Part shown: positions 52,484 through 61,286 of the stretch, one piece after another
Layout: the number at the start of each line of letters is the position of its first letter
Numbering within the stretch: position 1 is the first letter of the stretch
NCBI RefSeq assembly: GCF_028682455.1
Contig: NZ_JANHLD010000001.1
Location: forward strand, 1,962,001-2,026,000
From: Pseudomonas putida
GTDB taxonomy: Bacteria > Pseudomonadota > Gammaproteobacteria > Pseudomonadales > Pseudomonadaceae
Length of the DNA stretch: 64,000 nt
Reading direction: 5' to 3'
Made by a program: the position numbers and the translations under genes
The notes under the pieces: generated by a model
The model's input: only the letters and a program-made list of their open reading frames with translations
Told to the model about the DNA's origin: nothing
Databases searched by the model: none

Positions 52484-53342
52484 GGGGCCTCCTGATATCA
52501 AGAGGCTGTGGCGGACGGCCGGACACTGCGGCCAATCGATCCTGCCACTGCGGGAACAACTCGTCGGCAAGATCGCGCATGGTGGTGAGCGCGGCGGGAG
52601 CGACTCTGCCCACTGGCTGGCGGTACTCGACCCGATGCACCGGCAGGCCGCGCGTCGCGGCCCGCGGATAAGCCTCAATGGCCGGCACGTCGGTAGCCAG
52701 AACCCGAATGCCGGTGTGGCCCTGGAACAGATCGCGCAGCGCCTGCTGGATCAGCCGTGCGTTGGCGGACACCGGATGGACGCGGTTGATGAGCAGGTGC
52801 AACGGCGGCGGCTCGATGCCCAGGTGCCGGTACGGCGCAATGTCCGCCAGCAACTGCATGGTGCCGCGCCGCAGTTCGCGGGCGGCGAGGATTTCCGGGG
52901 TCACGGGCGACAGCGCGAGGTCGGAGGCCAGCACCGCCATCTCCAGCAGCACCGAGCGCGCGCCCTGGGTGTCGATCAGCACCAGGTCGTAGAGGGGGTT
53001 CAGTATCGGCAGTAGGTGTCGCAGCCGCAGTCGCCCGTCTGGCGCGTGCAGCAGCAAGGTGTTCAGTTCGCCTCGGTGGTCGTTGGAGAGCACCAAGTCC
53101 AGGCCCGCGATGATCGTGCGGGACACAAGCTGGCCGAGGTCGCGCTCGTTGAAGGCCAGCAATTCATAGATACCGCCCGGCGCACGATGGGCCAGCTCGT
53201 AGTAGGAGGACAAGGTGGGCTGCACATCGAGATCGAGCAGCAGCACGCGCAGCCCGGCGTCCGCAGCGAGACCGCCAAGGTTTGCGGCCGTGGTGGTCTT
53301 GCCGACCCCACCTTTGGTTGAAATGATGGATACGACCTGCAT
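52467..53342 (-). CDS. parA: ParA/Soj-type ATPase
   Basis: A 291-residue deviant Walker ATPase for partition or stable maintenance of the excised element. The P-loop STKGGVGKTT is at 8-17, the LLLDLDVQPT motif (Walker A') follows, and DLVLIDTQGARS is the Walker B region. Directly downstream of alpA with a 42-base gap. Confidence 0.9.
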   Translation of the reverse strand: MQVVSIISTKGGVGKTTTAANLGGLAADAGLRVLLLDLDVQPTLSSYYELAHRAPGGIYELLAFNERDLGQLVSRTIIAGLDLVLSNDHRGELNTLLLHAPDGRLRLRHLLPILNPLYDLVLIDTQGARSVLLEMAVLASDLALSPVTPEILAARELRRGTMQLLADIAPYRHLGIEPPPLHLLINRVHPVSANARLIQQALRDLFQGHTGIRVLATDVPAIEAYPRAATRGLPVHRVEYRQPVGRVAPAALTTMRDLADELFPQWQDRLAAVSGRPPQPLDIRRPHGERT

Positions 53343-53384
53343 GGCGTTCTCCGGGTCAGGATGGAAAGTCCGCGAGAGAACGGG

Positions 53385-53597
53385 TCAGGCCCGGTTGTTG
53401 ACGCGCTCGTCGATCCACTGATCGATTTCGATGGAATCCCAGCCCACGGCGCGCACGCCCAGACGCAGCGCCTGCGGGAACTGGCGTTTCTTCATCAGGT
53501 TGTAGATGTGGGCGCGCTTGAAACCGGATTTCGCTTCGACTTCTTCCAGGCGCAGGATGCGGCGTTCGTTTGGCTGCAGTACAGGTGTTTGCGACAT
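53385..53597 (-). CDS. alpA: AlpA-family HTH regulator
   Basis: A 70-residue MerR/AlpA-type DNA-binding protein (RILRLEEVEAKSGFKRAHIYNLMKKRQFPQALRLG, VGWDSIEIDQWI). First gene of the regulatory and partition operon, whose promoter BisR activates in ICEclc. The ATG at 53597 is chosen over the GTG three codons earlier because AGGAG has the right spacing. AlpA itself may control excision. Confidence 0.88.
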   Translation of the reverse strand: MSQTPVLQPNERRILRLEEVEAKSGFKRAHIYNLMKKRQFPQALRLGVRAVGWDSIEIDQWIDERVNNRA

Positions 53598-53715
53598 GGC
53601 GGTCACTCCTGAACGCTCAGTGGCGTTTGTTGGCGTGACCTCTATTCAATAGACACGGCTGCGAAAAGACATTGCAAATGCAATCCCCGCGACTGCACAT
53701 ACAAGCTGGCAAATC

Positions 53716-54471
53716 TCAGAGGGAGGCGCTACGCAGTCGGCGCCTGGCGGTGGCGAACTTGCCGTTCAATGTCCGCTCCGCGATGCCCATGGCGCCGCTG
53801 TGATGGGCAACCAGCGCGCTGACCACGGCCTCCTGCGTCTTGAAGCTGGAGTACGGCGTGCCCGATGGCGACTGGCCGAGCATCAGCTCCAACAGGCCGC
53901 CAACGATGTTCAGGTAGGTGGCCTCGGCCCGATCACTGATCGGACACTGCGCGCATGCCGGAATCACCGTGGGCTGCTTGAGCAGCGCGTCATGCTTGTC
54001 CTGCAAATCGCGGAGCTGACGTTTGGTCTGTTCCAGGGCGGATTTCAAAGCCTGGCGTTCGACCAGCATGGCTTGCCCTGTTTCCAGAGAGATGAAGGGA
54101 TGGGTGATGCGCTCGCCGCGGGAGAAGAGAAAGCCGGGCCGCTGCTCGGGGTAGTGCTGGCGCATCCAGCACTTCAGATCGACATGGCGTACCGTCAGAT
54201 CAGGCGATTCGATCAACGCGGTGTCGCGCGTCGTGATGCCGTGCTGCCCGAAGGGCAGTTCCCCGTTGAGGATGCCGTCATAGATGCGGTCGGTGTACAG
54301 CCGCAGTTCGCCCAAACGTGGGCAGTCCAGCGACTGCGGCAGATTCATAGGCGACGAGACCGAAGCCAGGATCACCTGCTCGTATCGCAGCAGTCCGGCC
54401 CAGCGGATGGACGCTTCGAGCGGGCGGTAGAACACCTTTGATGTTGGTGCATCATTTTTGTTCTCGTGCAT
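53716..54471 (-). CDS. Probable BisR-like activator upstream of alpA
   Basis: A 251-residue protein without an obvious classical HTH. It has an N-terminal YRPLEASIRWAGLLRYEQVILASV, a helical coiled stretch (ALKSALEQTKRQLRDLQDKHDALLKQ), CAQCPISDRAEATYLNIVGGLLELMLG and a basic C-terminus (NGKFATARRRLRSA). Its place just upstream of alpA, its size and its own divergent-looking control region match BisR of ICEclc, the link between the trigger and the alpA operon; that identity is inference. It ends 119 bases before the alpA start. Confidence 0.6.
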   Translation of the reverse strand: MHENKNDAPTSKVFYRPLEASIRWAGLLRYEQVILASVSSPMNLPQSLDCPRLGELRLYTDRIYDGILNGELPFGQHGITTRDTALIESPDLTVRHVDLKCWMRQHYPEQRPGFLFSRGERITHPFISLETGQAMLVERQALKSALEQTKRQLRDLQDKHDALLKQPTVIPACAQCPISDRAEATYLNIVGGLLELMLGQSPSGTPYSSFKTQEAVVSALVAHHSGAMGIAERTLNGKFATARRRLRSASL

Positions 54472-55012
54472 GCTCCGTCTCCTTCCAGGAGAAGAACTAC
54501 AGGGCCGACTGCTTTTGCAGCCGTCCTCATGGTCGGCCTGTTGTCCGCGCAAGACGCGAGTGATGACGCCCGCTTTTGATTACTTCTGATCAGTTCGCGC
54601 AACGAGTAGGCGTTGTGTGCTCGATGTGCAAAAATCCATCGAGCACAAGAAAATCGAGCGTCCGTCGCGGCTCGACAGTGACGCTTGCACTATCAGGATC
54701 GTGAGAAGTTGCGGCTCCCGCAAAACCGTATCGGTATGGTCTGATACGCCAGCGGTTTCAAAAATCTGGGAGCGTCGGAATCTATTGCTCGGGGCTTGGG
54801 ATTGGCAACGGAAATCCGCTGGCGTCATATCCGATCGGGATACTGATATAGCGAGATAGCATCACAGAGAAATCGCCCGTGGTGACTGCCAGGCGCAGAT
54901 TCGACGCTAGACGCTGCCTGCCGACACTTGGAAATTGCGAGTTGGCCGCGCAGAAGACGGATGGGTGGTCATGCGAAGCGATCGACCTATTTGTGCCCTG
55001 CTTTGACCTTGA
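54472..55012. promoter_or_regulatory. Control region between integrase and the BisR-like gene
   Basis: About 540 bases without a gene. It carries the 11-bp inverted repeat described separately and looser repeats (GTATC...GATAC near 54727-54746; TATCCGATCGGGATA near 54830). Open frames inside it have no ribosome binding site or family resemblance. Confidence 0.5.
54616..54647. promoter_or_regulatory. 11-bp inverted repeat, candidate operator of the BisR-like gene
   Basis: TGTGCTCGATG (54616-54626) and CATCGAGCACA (54637-54647) with a ten-base A-rich spacer, about 145 bases upstream of the BisR-like start. Perfect arms and spacing of one helical turn suggest a dimeric regulator, possibly autoregulation. 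Confidence 0.6.
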
Positions 55013-55033
55013 CCGGACGGTGCTGCCGTCCGG
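55013..55033 (-). terminator. Hairpin after the integrase gene
   Basis: CCGGACGG (55013-55020) and CCGTCCGG (55026-55033), loop TGCTG, 8 bases past the integrase stop. No long T-run follows, so termination may be weak. Confidence 0.5.
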
Positions 55034-55040
55034 CCTCAGC

Positions 55041-56969
55041 TCAACGGGCGACTAGATCTTCGGGCGTATCAACCAACATTGCCGTTTTTACCAGGCGCTC
55101 TACAGTCTGCCTGGCCAGCACCGGAGACGCCTCCGATTGCTCTGCAAGCTCATCGGTTTCTATGGCATGTGCGGCGACCAGTCGAGCTGCAAGATGCAGG
55201 TTGGTCGGATCGACTGCCTCGATGACTGGACACTTGCCCAGGGCATCGTATGGCCGCAGCAGTGCGTGATAGATGTGCCAAGTGTCGATGCCGCGCGGCA
55301 CCAGCTTCAGGACAGCCTGAATCAGCTTGCGTTTGATGGGGTCGAGTTGCCAGTCCGGGACGCGCTGCCCACGGTGACCCATATGGATCGACAGGAGATT
55401 GCCGGCCTGAATCTCGTAAGTGATCCAGCGGCGGGACTTGCCAACCAGTTTGGCGTAATCGGCGACCGATAGGTTGTGAGGCGCCTCGAACATCTCCAGC
55501 AATTGCAAACGCTCGCGCTGCACCTCTGACAGCGTGGGGCGCGCGTACTCGGGCAGATGCACCGCCGAAAGTCGATATACGGAAGCTGGAACCGCTGGCG
55601 CATCCGGTGCAGGCGCAACGATCAACTGAGGGGCATTTGGATTCAGGGCTGGCGGGTGCGCGACCGCCTGCCCGGCAATCGTGGGCAGGCCCTGCAGCGT
55701 GATGGTCAGGTGCGTGCTGGCAACTTCGACCTGATTCTGCTCGAACAAGTCCAGGCGGTCGGCCCAGTCCTGCATCATGATGCGGCGTTGCTCGACGTAC
55801 TCGGCGTGGTTGTAGGTCGCGCTGATCCGATCCGGATCGGCATGCGAAAGTTGAGCGTCTACCCATTTGGGTGGATACCCCAATTCATTGAGCGCAGTCG
55901 AGATGGTGGCGCGAACGCCATGCCCAGTGAGCTGGTCTTCATATCCCATGCGCTTGAGCGCGCCATTGAGCGTGTTCTCGCTGAGAGGTTTTTTCAGGCA
56001 CCAATCACCGGGAATGAGATAGACCTGCGCTGGCTTCAGATTTCCCAGCAGATGACGAACGACTTCTTGTGCCTGCAACGACAGTGGCACGATGTACGGC
56101 GGGATGTCGGCGAAACGCTGGCGCTTCTTCTTGGTGAGCTGCTTGCGTTGCTTGAGCCTGACAACCGGGATGATCCACAGACCGCGCTCCAGATCGAACT
56201 GATCGGGCGTGGCGTAGCGCAATTCACCGGTGCGCACGCCCGTGAGCAGCAGCAGACGTAGACCCAGTTGCGTATTCAGGCGGCCGCTGTACTTGCGCAA
56301 CGTCTGCAGCATTGCCGGCAGTTCGGGCATGCGCAAAAAGGGGTTGTTCTCCACCGGCGGCAGCGGCATCGCCACCACATCCAAATCCTTGGCCGGGTTG
56401 TCGCCCATGTTGGGCACCACCACCGAGGCGTAGGTGAATAGCTGGCTGAACCAGGTGCGCAGCTTCTCGGCGACCGACAGCGAGCCACGTTTTTCCACTC
56501 TGCCGATGATGTCCAGCAGGTGGGCGCGAGTGACGTCGTAGACGGTCAGGTGGCGCAATACGGGAAACACATCCTTGGCGAAGACGCGCCCGATCTGTTT
56601 GGGCGTGCTCTGGCGGCCCTCATTTTCCAGAGAGAGGCTGCGGTGGGCCAGCCATTTGTCGTAGATGGCCTGGAAGGTGTGCTCGCCCGCCAGGACAATC
56701 ACGTGGCGTTTGCGCTTGCGTTCCGAATGCGGGTTGATGTCCTTGGCCAGCATGGCCCGGGCCTCGTCGCGCAGATGACGGGCATCTTTCAGGGAAAGCG
56801 CGGGATAGCCGCCGAAGGACATGCGCTCGCGCTTGCCGCCCCAAGTGAAGCGGAAGTGCCAGGCCTTGAAGCCGGTGGCTGAGATATGGAAGTAGAGACC
56901 GTCGAAATCGACAAGCGAATACGCCTTGCCGGTCACCTTGGCCTGTCGAACCTGGAGGTCTGAAAGCAT
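55041..56969 (-). CDS. int: ICE tyrosine integrase (IntB13-like)
   Basis: A site-specific recombinase of 642 residues that inserts the ICE into tRNA-Gly. The DUF4102 arm-binding start (LSDLQVRQAKVTGKAYSLVDFDGLYFHI) is followed by a core-binding domain and a catalytic domain with Arg246 (TGVRTGEL), His350-x-x-Arg353 (HGVRATIS), His376 (LSHADPD) and Tyr386 (ATYNHAEY). A ~230-residue C-terminal extension with an HTH-like segment (LSVADYAKLVGKSRRWITYEI) is typical of the ICEclc type. The ATG at 56969 follows AGGAG. It reads away from the tRNA. Confidence 0.93.
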   Translation of the reverse strand: MLSDLQVRQAKVTGKAYSLVDFDGLYFHISATGFKAWHFRFTWGGKRERMSFGGYPALSLKDARHLRDEARAMLAKDINPHSERKRKRHVIVLAGEHTFQAIYDKWLAHRSLSLENEGRQSTPKQIGRVFAKDVFPVLRHLTVYDVTRAHLLDIIGRVEKRGSLSVAEKLRTWFSQLFTYASVVVPNMGDNPAKDLDVVAMPLPPVENNPFLRMPELPAMLQTLRKYSGRLNTQLGLRLLLLTGVRTGELRYATPDQFDLERGLWIIPVVRLKQRKQLTKKKRQRFADIPPYIVPLSLQAQEVVRHLLGNLKPAQVYLIPGDWCLKKPLSENTLNGALKRMGYEDQLTGHGVRATISTALNELGYPPKWVDAQLSHADPDRISATYNHAEYVEQRRIMMQDWADRLDLFEQNQVEVASTHLTITLQGLPTIAGQAVAHPPALNPNAPQLIVAPAPDAPAVPASVYRLSAVHLPEYARPTLSEVQRERLQLLEMFEAPHNLSVADYAKLVGKSRRWITYEIQAGNLLSIHMGHRGQRVPDWQLDPIKRKLIQAVLKLVPRGIDTWHIYHALLRPYDALGKCPVIEAVDPTNLHLAARLVAAHAIETDELAEQSEASPVLARQTVERLVKTAMLVDTPEDLVAR

Positions 56970-57210
56970 GAGCCCAACTCCTGCGAAACGAGTTGGATGC
57001 CATGTTCCCGACGGAACCCCGGCTCCTCCAGCAACAATACGGTTTTGGGAACCTCCGCATTGCCAATGTACCACTCAACGTACCAGTTGGAACCGGCTGT
57101 GAGTGGATTTCGCTGGATGTCAGTGGATCGAGATTGGGTGAAAATCCTCAATCCTGACAATGACTTACGACGTTCCCTGGCGTTCGGCGGAAGACCCTGG
57201 AAAGTCGAAG
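56970..57210. promoter_or_regulatory. Integrase promoter region next to the attachment site
   Basis: 240 bases between att and int with two short direct repeats ATCCACTSACA on the minus strand (around 57100-57128). No strong sigma70 boxes were seen. In ICEclc the integrase is driven weakly from here and strongly from the other end after circularisation. Confidence 0.4.
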
Positions 57211-57228
57211 TGGAGCGGGCGAAGGGAA
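57211..57228. other. Probable ICE attachment core (tRNA 3' end)
   Basis: The 18 bases that form the 3' end of the tRNA-Gly gene, the core used by ICEclc-type integrases. The matching direct repeat should sit at the far left end outside the window; I saw no second copy inside it. Confidence 0.6.
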
Positions 57229-57284
57229 TCGAACCCTCGTTATCAGCTTGGGAAGCTGGAGTAATGCCATTATACGACACCCGC
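57211..57284 (-). tRNA. tRNA-Gly, anticodon CCC
   Basis: 74 bases including an encoded CCA. Acceptor GCGGGTG pairs with CGCCCGC. The anticodon arm CAGC-TTCCCAA-GCTG gives anticodon CCC (codon GGG). The T-arm GAGGGTTCGATTCCCTT is normal. It is intact after ICE insertion because the integrase restores its 3' end. Confidence 0.93.
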
Positions 57285-57337
57285 TTTCAGGCCAGACGTT
57301 GTACCAGAAGTGCACTGCGATTTGAAGCCTTGCCCGC

Positions 57338-57433
57338 AAAAAAGGCTGGGGTCGGTGGCCGGTAGCGCAAGGTCTTGCATCTTCCTTCTGCCCCGAAGGG
57401 CCGCTGATGCAGGAGGCTGCGCTACCGCCGACC
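57338..57433 (-). terminator. Long hairpin after phaG
   Basis: The arms 57350-57369 and 57418-57433 (GGTAGCGCA with TGCGCTACC and flanks) form a large imperfect stem enclosing a second stem. On the minus strand it is followed by TTTTTT at 57343-57338, placed to end phaG transcription before the tRNA gene. Confidence 0.65.
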
Positions 57434-57440
57434 GGAGGTT

Positions 57441-58325
57441 TCAGATCGCCAGTGCATGGTGCTCCTGACCGTACTGGTAACGGACACGAGGCTCCCGGGC
57501 AGCCGGCTTTAGAAAGCCCAGCAAGGCATCGCGAGTCTGGTTGCAGGCCGACTTGTGCTCCATGTCCAGGAAGTGGCCGGCAGCGCGGATCTCGCTGAAG
57601 TGGCTGTTGCGCACATGCTGGCTGAACTGCCGGGCATCATCGATGGTGGTGTATTCGTCCCACTCGCCGTTCATGAACAGTACCGGAATGTCGATTACAC
57701 GGGCCGAGTGCAGGGCGTTGTCCAGGTCGTGGTCGAGCACCTGGTTGATGTGAAAGTGCATCTGCGCATACTCGTGGTTGTCCAGGCTGCTCACATGCCG
57801 GTAGTTGAAGCGCTTGAACAGCGACGGCAGGTGTTTGCCGATGGTGTCGTTGACCAGGTTGCCGACGTTGTAGCGGTCGCAGGCGCTGAGGTACTGGCAG
57901 CCCTTTTCCAGGTAGTCGCGCATCGGCTCATTGATCACCGGCGAGAACGAGCTGACCACGGCCTTCTGGATGCGTCGTGGTTTGTGCGCCAGGGCCAGCA
58001 AGGTGCAGGCGCCGCCCCAGGAGAACGACATGACGTGGTCGGCGGCGAAGTGGTCGATCAGCTCCAGCAGGATCTGCCCTTCGGTTTCCTTGGTCAGCAG
58101 TCGCTCATGGCGGTTGTGCGCCTTGGACTTGCCGGCGTAGGGCTGATCGTAGAGCACCACGTTGAATTGCGGGTGCAGGCTGCGCACCGTCTGGGCAAAC
58201 GAGGCCGTGGTGGCCAGCGACCCATTGATCAGGATGATCGTTTTCTCGGCGGCATCTGCGCGATAGAACTCCGTGTAAACCCGATACTGACCTTGTATAT
58301 CAAGCACAGCAATTTCTGGCCTCAT
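57441..58325 (-). CDS. phaG: PhaG, (R)-3-hydroxyacyl-ACP:CoA transacylase/thioesterase
   Basis: Links fatty-acid synthesis to medium-chain PHA by releasing 3-hydroxyacyl chains from ACP. A 294-residue alpha/beta hydrolase; the nucleophile Ser102 lies in FSWGGA, with the acid and histidine expected in GEWDEYT and AGHFLDME. Length and sequence (MRPEIAVLDIQGQYRVYTEF) match the P. putida enzyme; RhlA is a close relative but this start and C-terminus are PhaG-like. It supports a P. putida-group host. Confidence 0.92.
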   Translation of the reverse strand: MRPEIAVLDIQGQYRVYTEFYRADAAEKTIILINGSLATTASFAQTVRSLHPQFNVVLYDQPYAGKSKAHNRHERLLTKETEGQILLELIDHFAADHVMSFSWGGACTLLALAHKPRRIQKAVVSSFSPVINEPMRDYLEKGCQYLSACDRYNVGNLVNDTIGKHLPSLFKRFNYRHVSSLDNHEYAQMHFHINQVLDHDLDNALHSARVIDIPVLFMNGEWDEYTTIDDARQFSQHVRNSHFSEIRAAGHFLDMEHKSACNQTRDALLGFLKPAAREPRVRYQYGQEHHALAI

Positions 58326-58645
58326 GTCGTCGACTCCTGGCGCAAAAAGGGTGTTCGCACATGCAAGGATGCGCGTTCTTTATGACAGGTAGGCATGCGC
58401 CTTGAAGAGAAACCGAGGGCCCTTGTCGATCCGTTGATGGCTGGTCGACGGGTATTGTTCTAGGTGGGCAATCTGCCGGACTCCAGCGCTTCGAGGCACC
58501 GATAGCCAGCAAAAAGGTGTCTTGGACTACAGGCGTGACTGGTAAGTCACATGCAGACCGACGATTGGATTCAAGCAGGCAGCGACCTAACCCGCAAGTG
58601 CCATTGGGAAAATTGACGGGATCTTTCCGCCAGGCGGTCGCAGGC
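58326..58645. other. Intergenic region upstream of phaG
   Basis: 320 bases between the rsuA-type gene and phaG. It must carry the phaG promoter, but I could not identify reliable boxes; no gene or repeat was recognised. Confidence 0.4.
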
Positions 58646-59338
58646 TCAGATCGCCTGGATTTCTTCGGGATAGAGCGCTCGGTACTCGCCGGGCCGCAAG
58701 CCCGGGTCGAGCGCGAGCGGGCCCATGCGCTCGCGGTGCAGGCGCAGCACCTTGTTGTCGAAGTGGCCGAACATGCGCTTGACCTGGTGGTAGCGCCCTT
58801 CAACGATGCTCAGGCGAGCGCTGCGCGGGCCAATCAGGGTCAGTTCGGCGGGCAGGGTGGTGAGGTCTTCGAAGGCGAAGTACAAGCCCTGGGCAAAGGT
58901 GTCGATGTAGCGAGGTTCGATCACCTGTTCGGTCTCGACGTAGTAGACCTTGGGCAGTTTGGTTTTCGGCTGGGTCAGGCGCCGTGACCATTGGCCGTCG
59001 TTGGTCAGCAGCATCAGGCCGGTGGTGTTGTAGTCCAGGCGTCCGGCAATGTGCAGTTCATGCTTGTCGGCTTCGTCGATCAGGTCCAGCACCGTGGGGT
59101 GCTCCGGGTCCTGGGTGGCGCTGACGCAGCCCTGGGGCTTGTGCAGCATCAGGTAGCGGGCCGGGCGCCCGGCCTGCAACAGCTGGTCGTCGACCTCGAT
59201 GCGGCTGAACTCGCGCACTTCCAGGCGCGGGTCGCTCACACAGTAGCCGTCCACGCGTACGCGTCGCTCCACCAGCAGCAGGCGCACTTGCTGGCGGTTG
59301 AAGCAGGGCAGGTTGCTGAGGAATCGATCGAGACGCAT
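58646..59338 (-). CDS. rsuA: RsuA-family 16S rRNA pseudouridine synthase
   Basis: Converts a uridine in 16S rRNA (U516 for RsuA) to pseudouridine. 230 residues: an S4 RNA-binding domain (MRLDRFLSNLPCFNRQQVRLLLVERRVRVDG in two parts) and the catalytic domain with Asp102 in GRLDYNTTG, then YVETEQ and EGRYHQVKRMFGH motifs. Length matches RsuA rather than RluB/E. Confidence 0.9.
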   Translation of the reverse strand: MRLDRFLSNLPCFNRQQVRLLLVERRVRVDGYCVSDPRLEVREFSRIEVDDQLLQAGRPARYLMLHKPQGCVSATQDPEHPTVLDLIDEADKHELHIAGRLDYNTTGLMLLTNDGQWSRRLTQPKTKLPKVYYVETEQVIEPRYIDTFAQGLYFAFEDLTTLPAELTLIGPRSARLSIVEGRYHQVKRMFGHFDNKVLRLHRERMGPLALDPGLRPGEYRALYPEEIQAI

Positions 59339-59365
59339 ACAGGGCCAGGTTCAGGGCGGGGCAGT

Positions 59366-59587
59366 TTAACGGCGCGGGGCTGCTTTTACCGCTTCCAGTT
59401 GTTCCAGCACCTGGGCGCAGGCGGGGCACAGGCAGGCTTTGTCGCGCAGTTCGGCGGGCAAGGCTTCGAGCACCTTGGGGTCGATGCTGACGCCGTAGCA
59501 CCAGCAGGCCTTGGCGGCGGTGCGTGGGTCGGCCAGGCTGCAGCGATTGCTGGCGCCGCAGGCAGGGCAGTGTTGGGTGTCACTCAT
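59366..59587 (-). CDS. Cysteine-rich CWC family protein
   Basis: A 73-residue protein with CPACGASNRCS, the CWCYG signature and CLCPAC, a likely zinc-binding fold. Function unknown. The ATG at 59587 overlaps the end of the GGDEF gene by eight bases. Confidence 0.85.
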   Translation of the reverse strand: MSDTQHCPACGASNRCSLADPRTAAKACWCYGVSIDPKVLEALPAELRDKACLCPACAQVLEQLEAVKAAPRR

Positions 59588-61073
59588 TGTCGGACCTGGG
59601 CATCTCTGTGCAGACGCGGTTGCGTCCGCTTTGTTTGGCACGGTACAGCGCATGGTCGGCGCGGGCGATCAGACTGTGCAGGGTATCTTCGCGCTGCAGG
59701 GTGCTCAAGCCAATGCTGGTGGTCAGTTTGATCGGTTTGCCGGCGAAGTTGAAGTCCAGCTCCTCGGTGCGCTGGCGGATCTTTTCGGCGATTTGCCAGG
59801 CGCGCGCACTGTCGGTGTCCTTGAGCAGGACGATGAACTCCTCGCCACCCCAGCGGCAGATGATATCTGCCTGGCGCAGGCAGTTCTCCAGTACCCGGGC
59901 GAACTGGCGCAGCACTTCGTCGCCGGCCAGGTGGCCGTGGGTGTCGTTGAGCGCCTTGAAATGATCCAGGTCGATCAACAGCGCCACCAGTGGATTGGGT
60001 TCACGCCGGGACTCCTGCAGGGCCTGTGCTGCCAGCAGGTCGAAGCCACGGCGATTGGGCAGGCCGGTCAGGCTGTCGAGGGTCGCCAGGGCCTCGATGC
60101 TGTCCTGGTGGCGCTTGACCATGGCATTGAGCAGCGACAGCACCACCAGGCCGATGATGGTGCAGATGGCAAGGTTCAGGTAGAGCGACTGGCGCACGTT
60201 GTCCAGCGCGCCATCTTCGCGCTTGTCGACGAACAGGTACCAGTTCAGCTCGGGCACCAGGCGTATGTTGAGGAAGTGACTGTGGCCGGCATCGCTGCGG
60301 TACTCGTGGCTGCCGCTAACCGGTTCGGGCATTTGCTGCAGCAGTTTGCGCAAGCCGCCCAGTTCATTGAGCGACTGCCCGGCCCTGGCACCATGGGGGC
60401 CGCCGTTGGAACCGGTCAGCACCACCTGGCCCTTGGGATCGACGAAATACACCTGGCGCTGGTAGCGCTGCTGGTAGTCGTCGATCAGGCGCACCACGGC
60501 CTCGACCGTGAGCCCGATACCGGTGACACCGATGAAGTTGCCGTCGTAGTCGAACATCCGGTAGTTGATGAACACCGTGAGCCTGTCCTGGTTGGCCATG
60601 TCCACGTCGACATTGATCTCGTAGGGCTCGGTCATCTTCAGGACGCGCCAGTACCAGGCGTCGCGCGGTTCCTTGGGGTCGATCCGCTTGAGTACCCCTT
60701 TTTGCGCCTGGTAGTAGTTGCCCGTTCGACTGGAGACAAAATAGGCGGTGTAGGCGCGGTACTGGCCCATGATTTCATTCAGGTAGCGAGACAGTTGCTG
60801 CGTGTCGTGTTCGCCGGCCAGGGCCCAGTCACGCAGAAAGGTGTCGTGGGCCATCATCGAGGAAATCAGGATGGGCCGAACCAGATCCTTCTGGATTTCT
60901 GAATACACGGTGTCGGAGGTCAGCGGCAGCTCGGTGTTGACGATGTTGTCGCGAATCGCGCTGCGCGAGGCGAAATAGCTGATCAGGGAGGTGGCCAGAA
61001 AGCCGCAGCCAAGCAACAGCAACAAGGTCAGAATCAGCGAGCGCTGCGAAAACAGGGCGGAGCGAGACGGCAT
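59580..61073 (-). CDS. Cache-GGDEF diguanylate cyclase
   Basis: Makes cyclic di-GMP in response to a periplasmic signal. 497 residues: membrane helices at about 13-35 and 298-318 frame a dCache-type sensor, and the GGDEF domain holds the active motif GGEEF at 409-413. An inhibitory I-site RQAD (400-403) stands five residues before it, so product feedback is likely. No EAL domain. Confidence 0.9.
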   Translation of the reverse strand: MPSRSALFSQRSLILTLLLLLGCGFLATSLISYFASRSAIRDNIVNTELPLTSDTVYSEIQKDLVRPILISSMMAHDTFLRDWALAGEHDTQQLSRYLNEIMGQYRAYTAYFVSSRTGNYYQAQKGVLKRIDPKEPRDAWYWRVLKMTEPYEINVDVDMANQDRLTVFINYRMFDYDGNFIGVTGIGLTVEAVVRLIDDYQQRYQRQVYFVDPKGQVVLTGSNGGPHGARAGQSLNELGGLRKLLQQMPEPVSGSHEYRSDAGHSHFLNIRLVPELNWYLFVDKREDGALDNVRQSLYLNLAICTIIGLVVLSLLNAMVKRHQDSIEALATLDSLTGLPNRRGFDLLAAQALQESRREPNPLVALLIDLDHFKALNDTHGHLAGDEVLRQFARVLENCLRQADIICRWGGEEFIVLLKDTDSARAWQIAEKIRQRTEELDFNFAGKPIKLTTSIGLSTLQREDTLHSLIARADHALYRAKQSGRNRVCTEMPRSDNE

Positions 61074-61286
61074 GACATTCCCTTGATCTAAGCCAGTGGC
61101 GTTTATTCTAGTGGTGTGGCCGGAAAATAACTGGACAAAGTTTGAGGTTATCAGCGTTGTTTCAAATTATTACGGATCGGGCACCGGATCTGCTTTGCAT
61201 GGTCTTAATCTGTGTCGATGAACGCTTGCCGATCGACGCCGACCAGCGCCGCTGGGATGGGCAGTTCAGCGGTCCGGGAGGCCGCC

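Noticed and set aside
54617..54859. 80-codon plus-strand frame between int and the BisR-like gene
   Set aside because: No ribosome binding site, no resemblance to known proteins, and it overlaps the 11-bp inverted repeat.
57211..57228. A second attachment-site copy within the window marking the left ICE end
   Set aside because: I saw no repeat of the tRNA 3' end elsewhere; the first gene is still cargo, so the left end lies outside.
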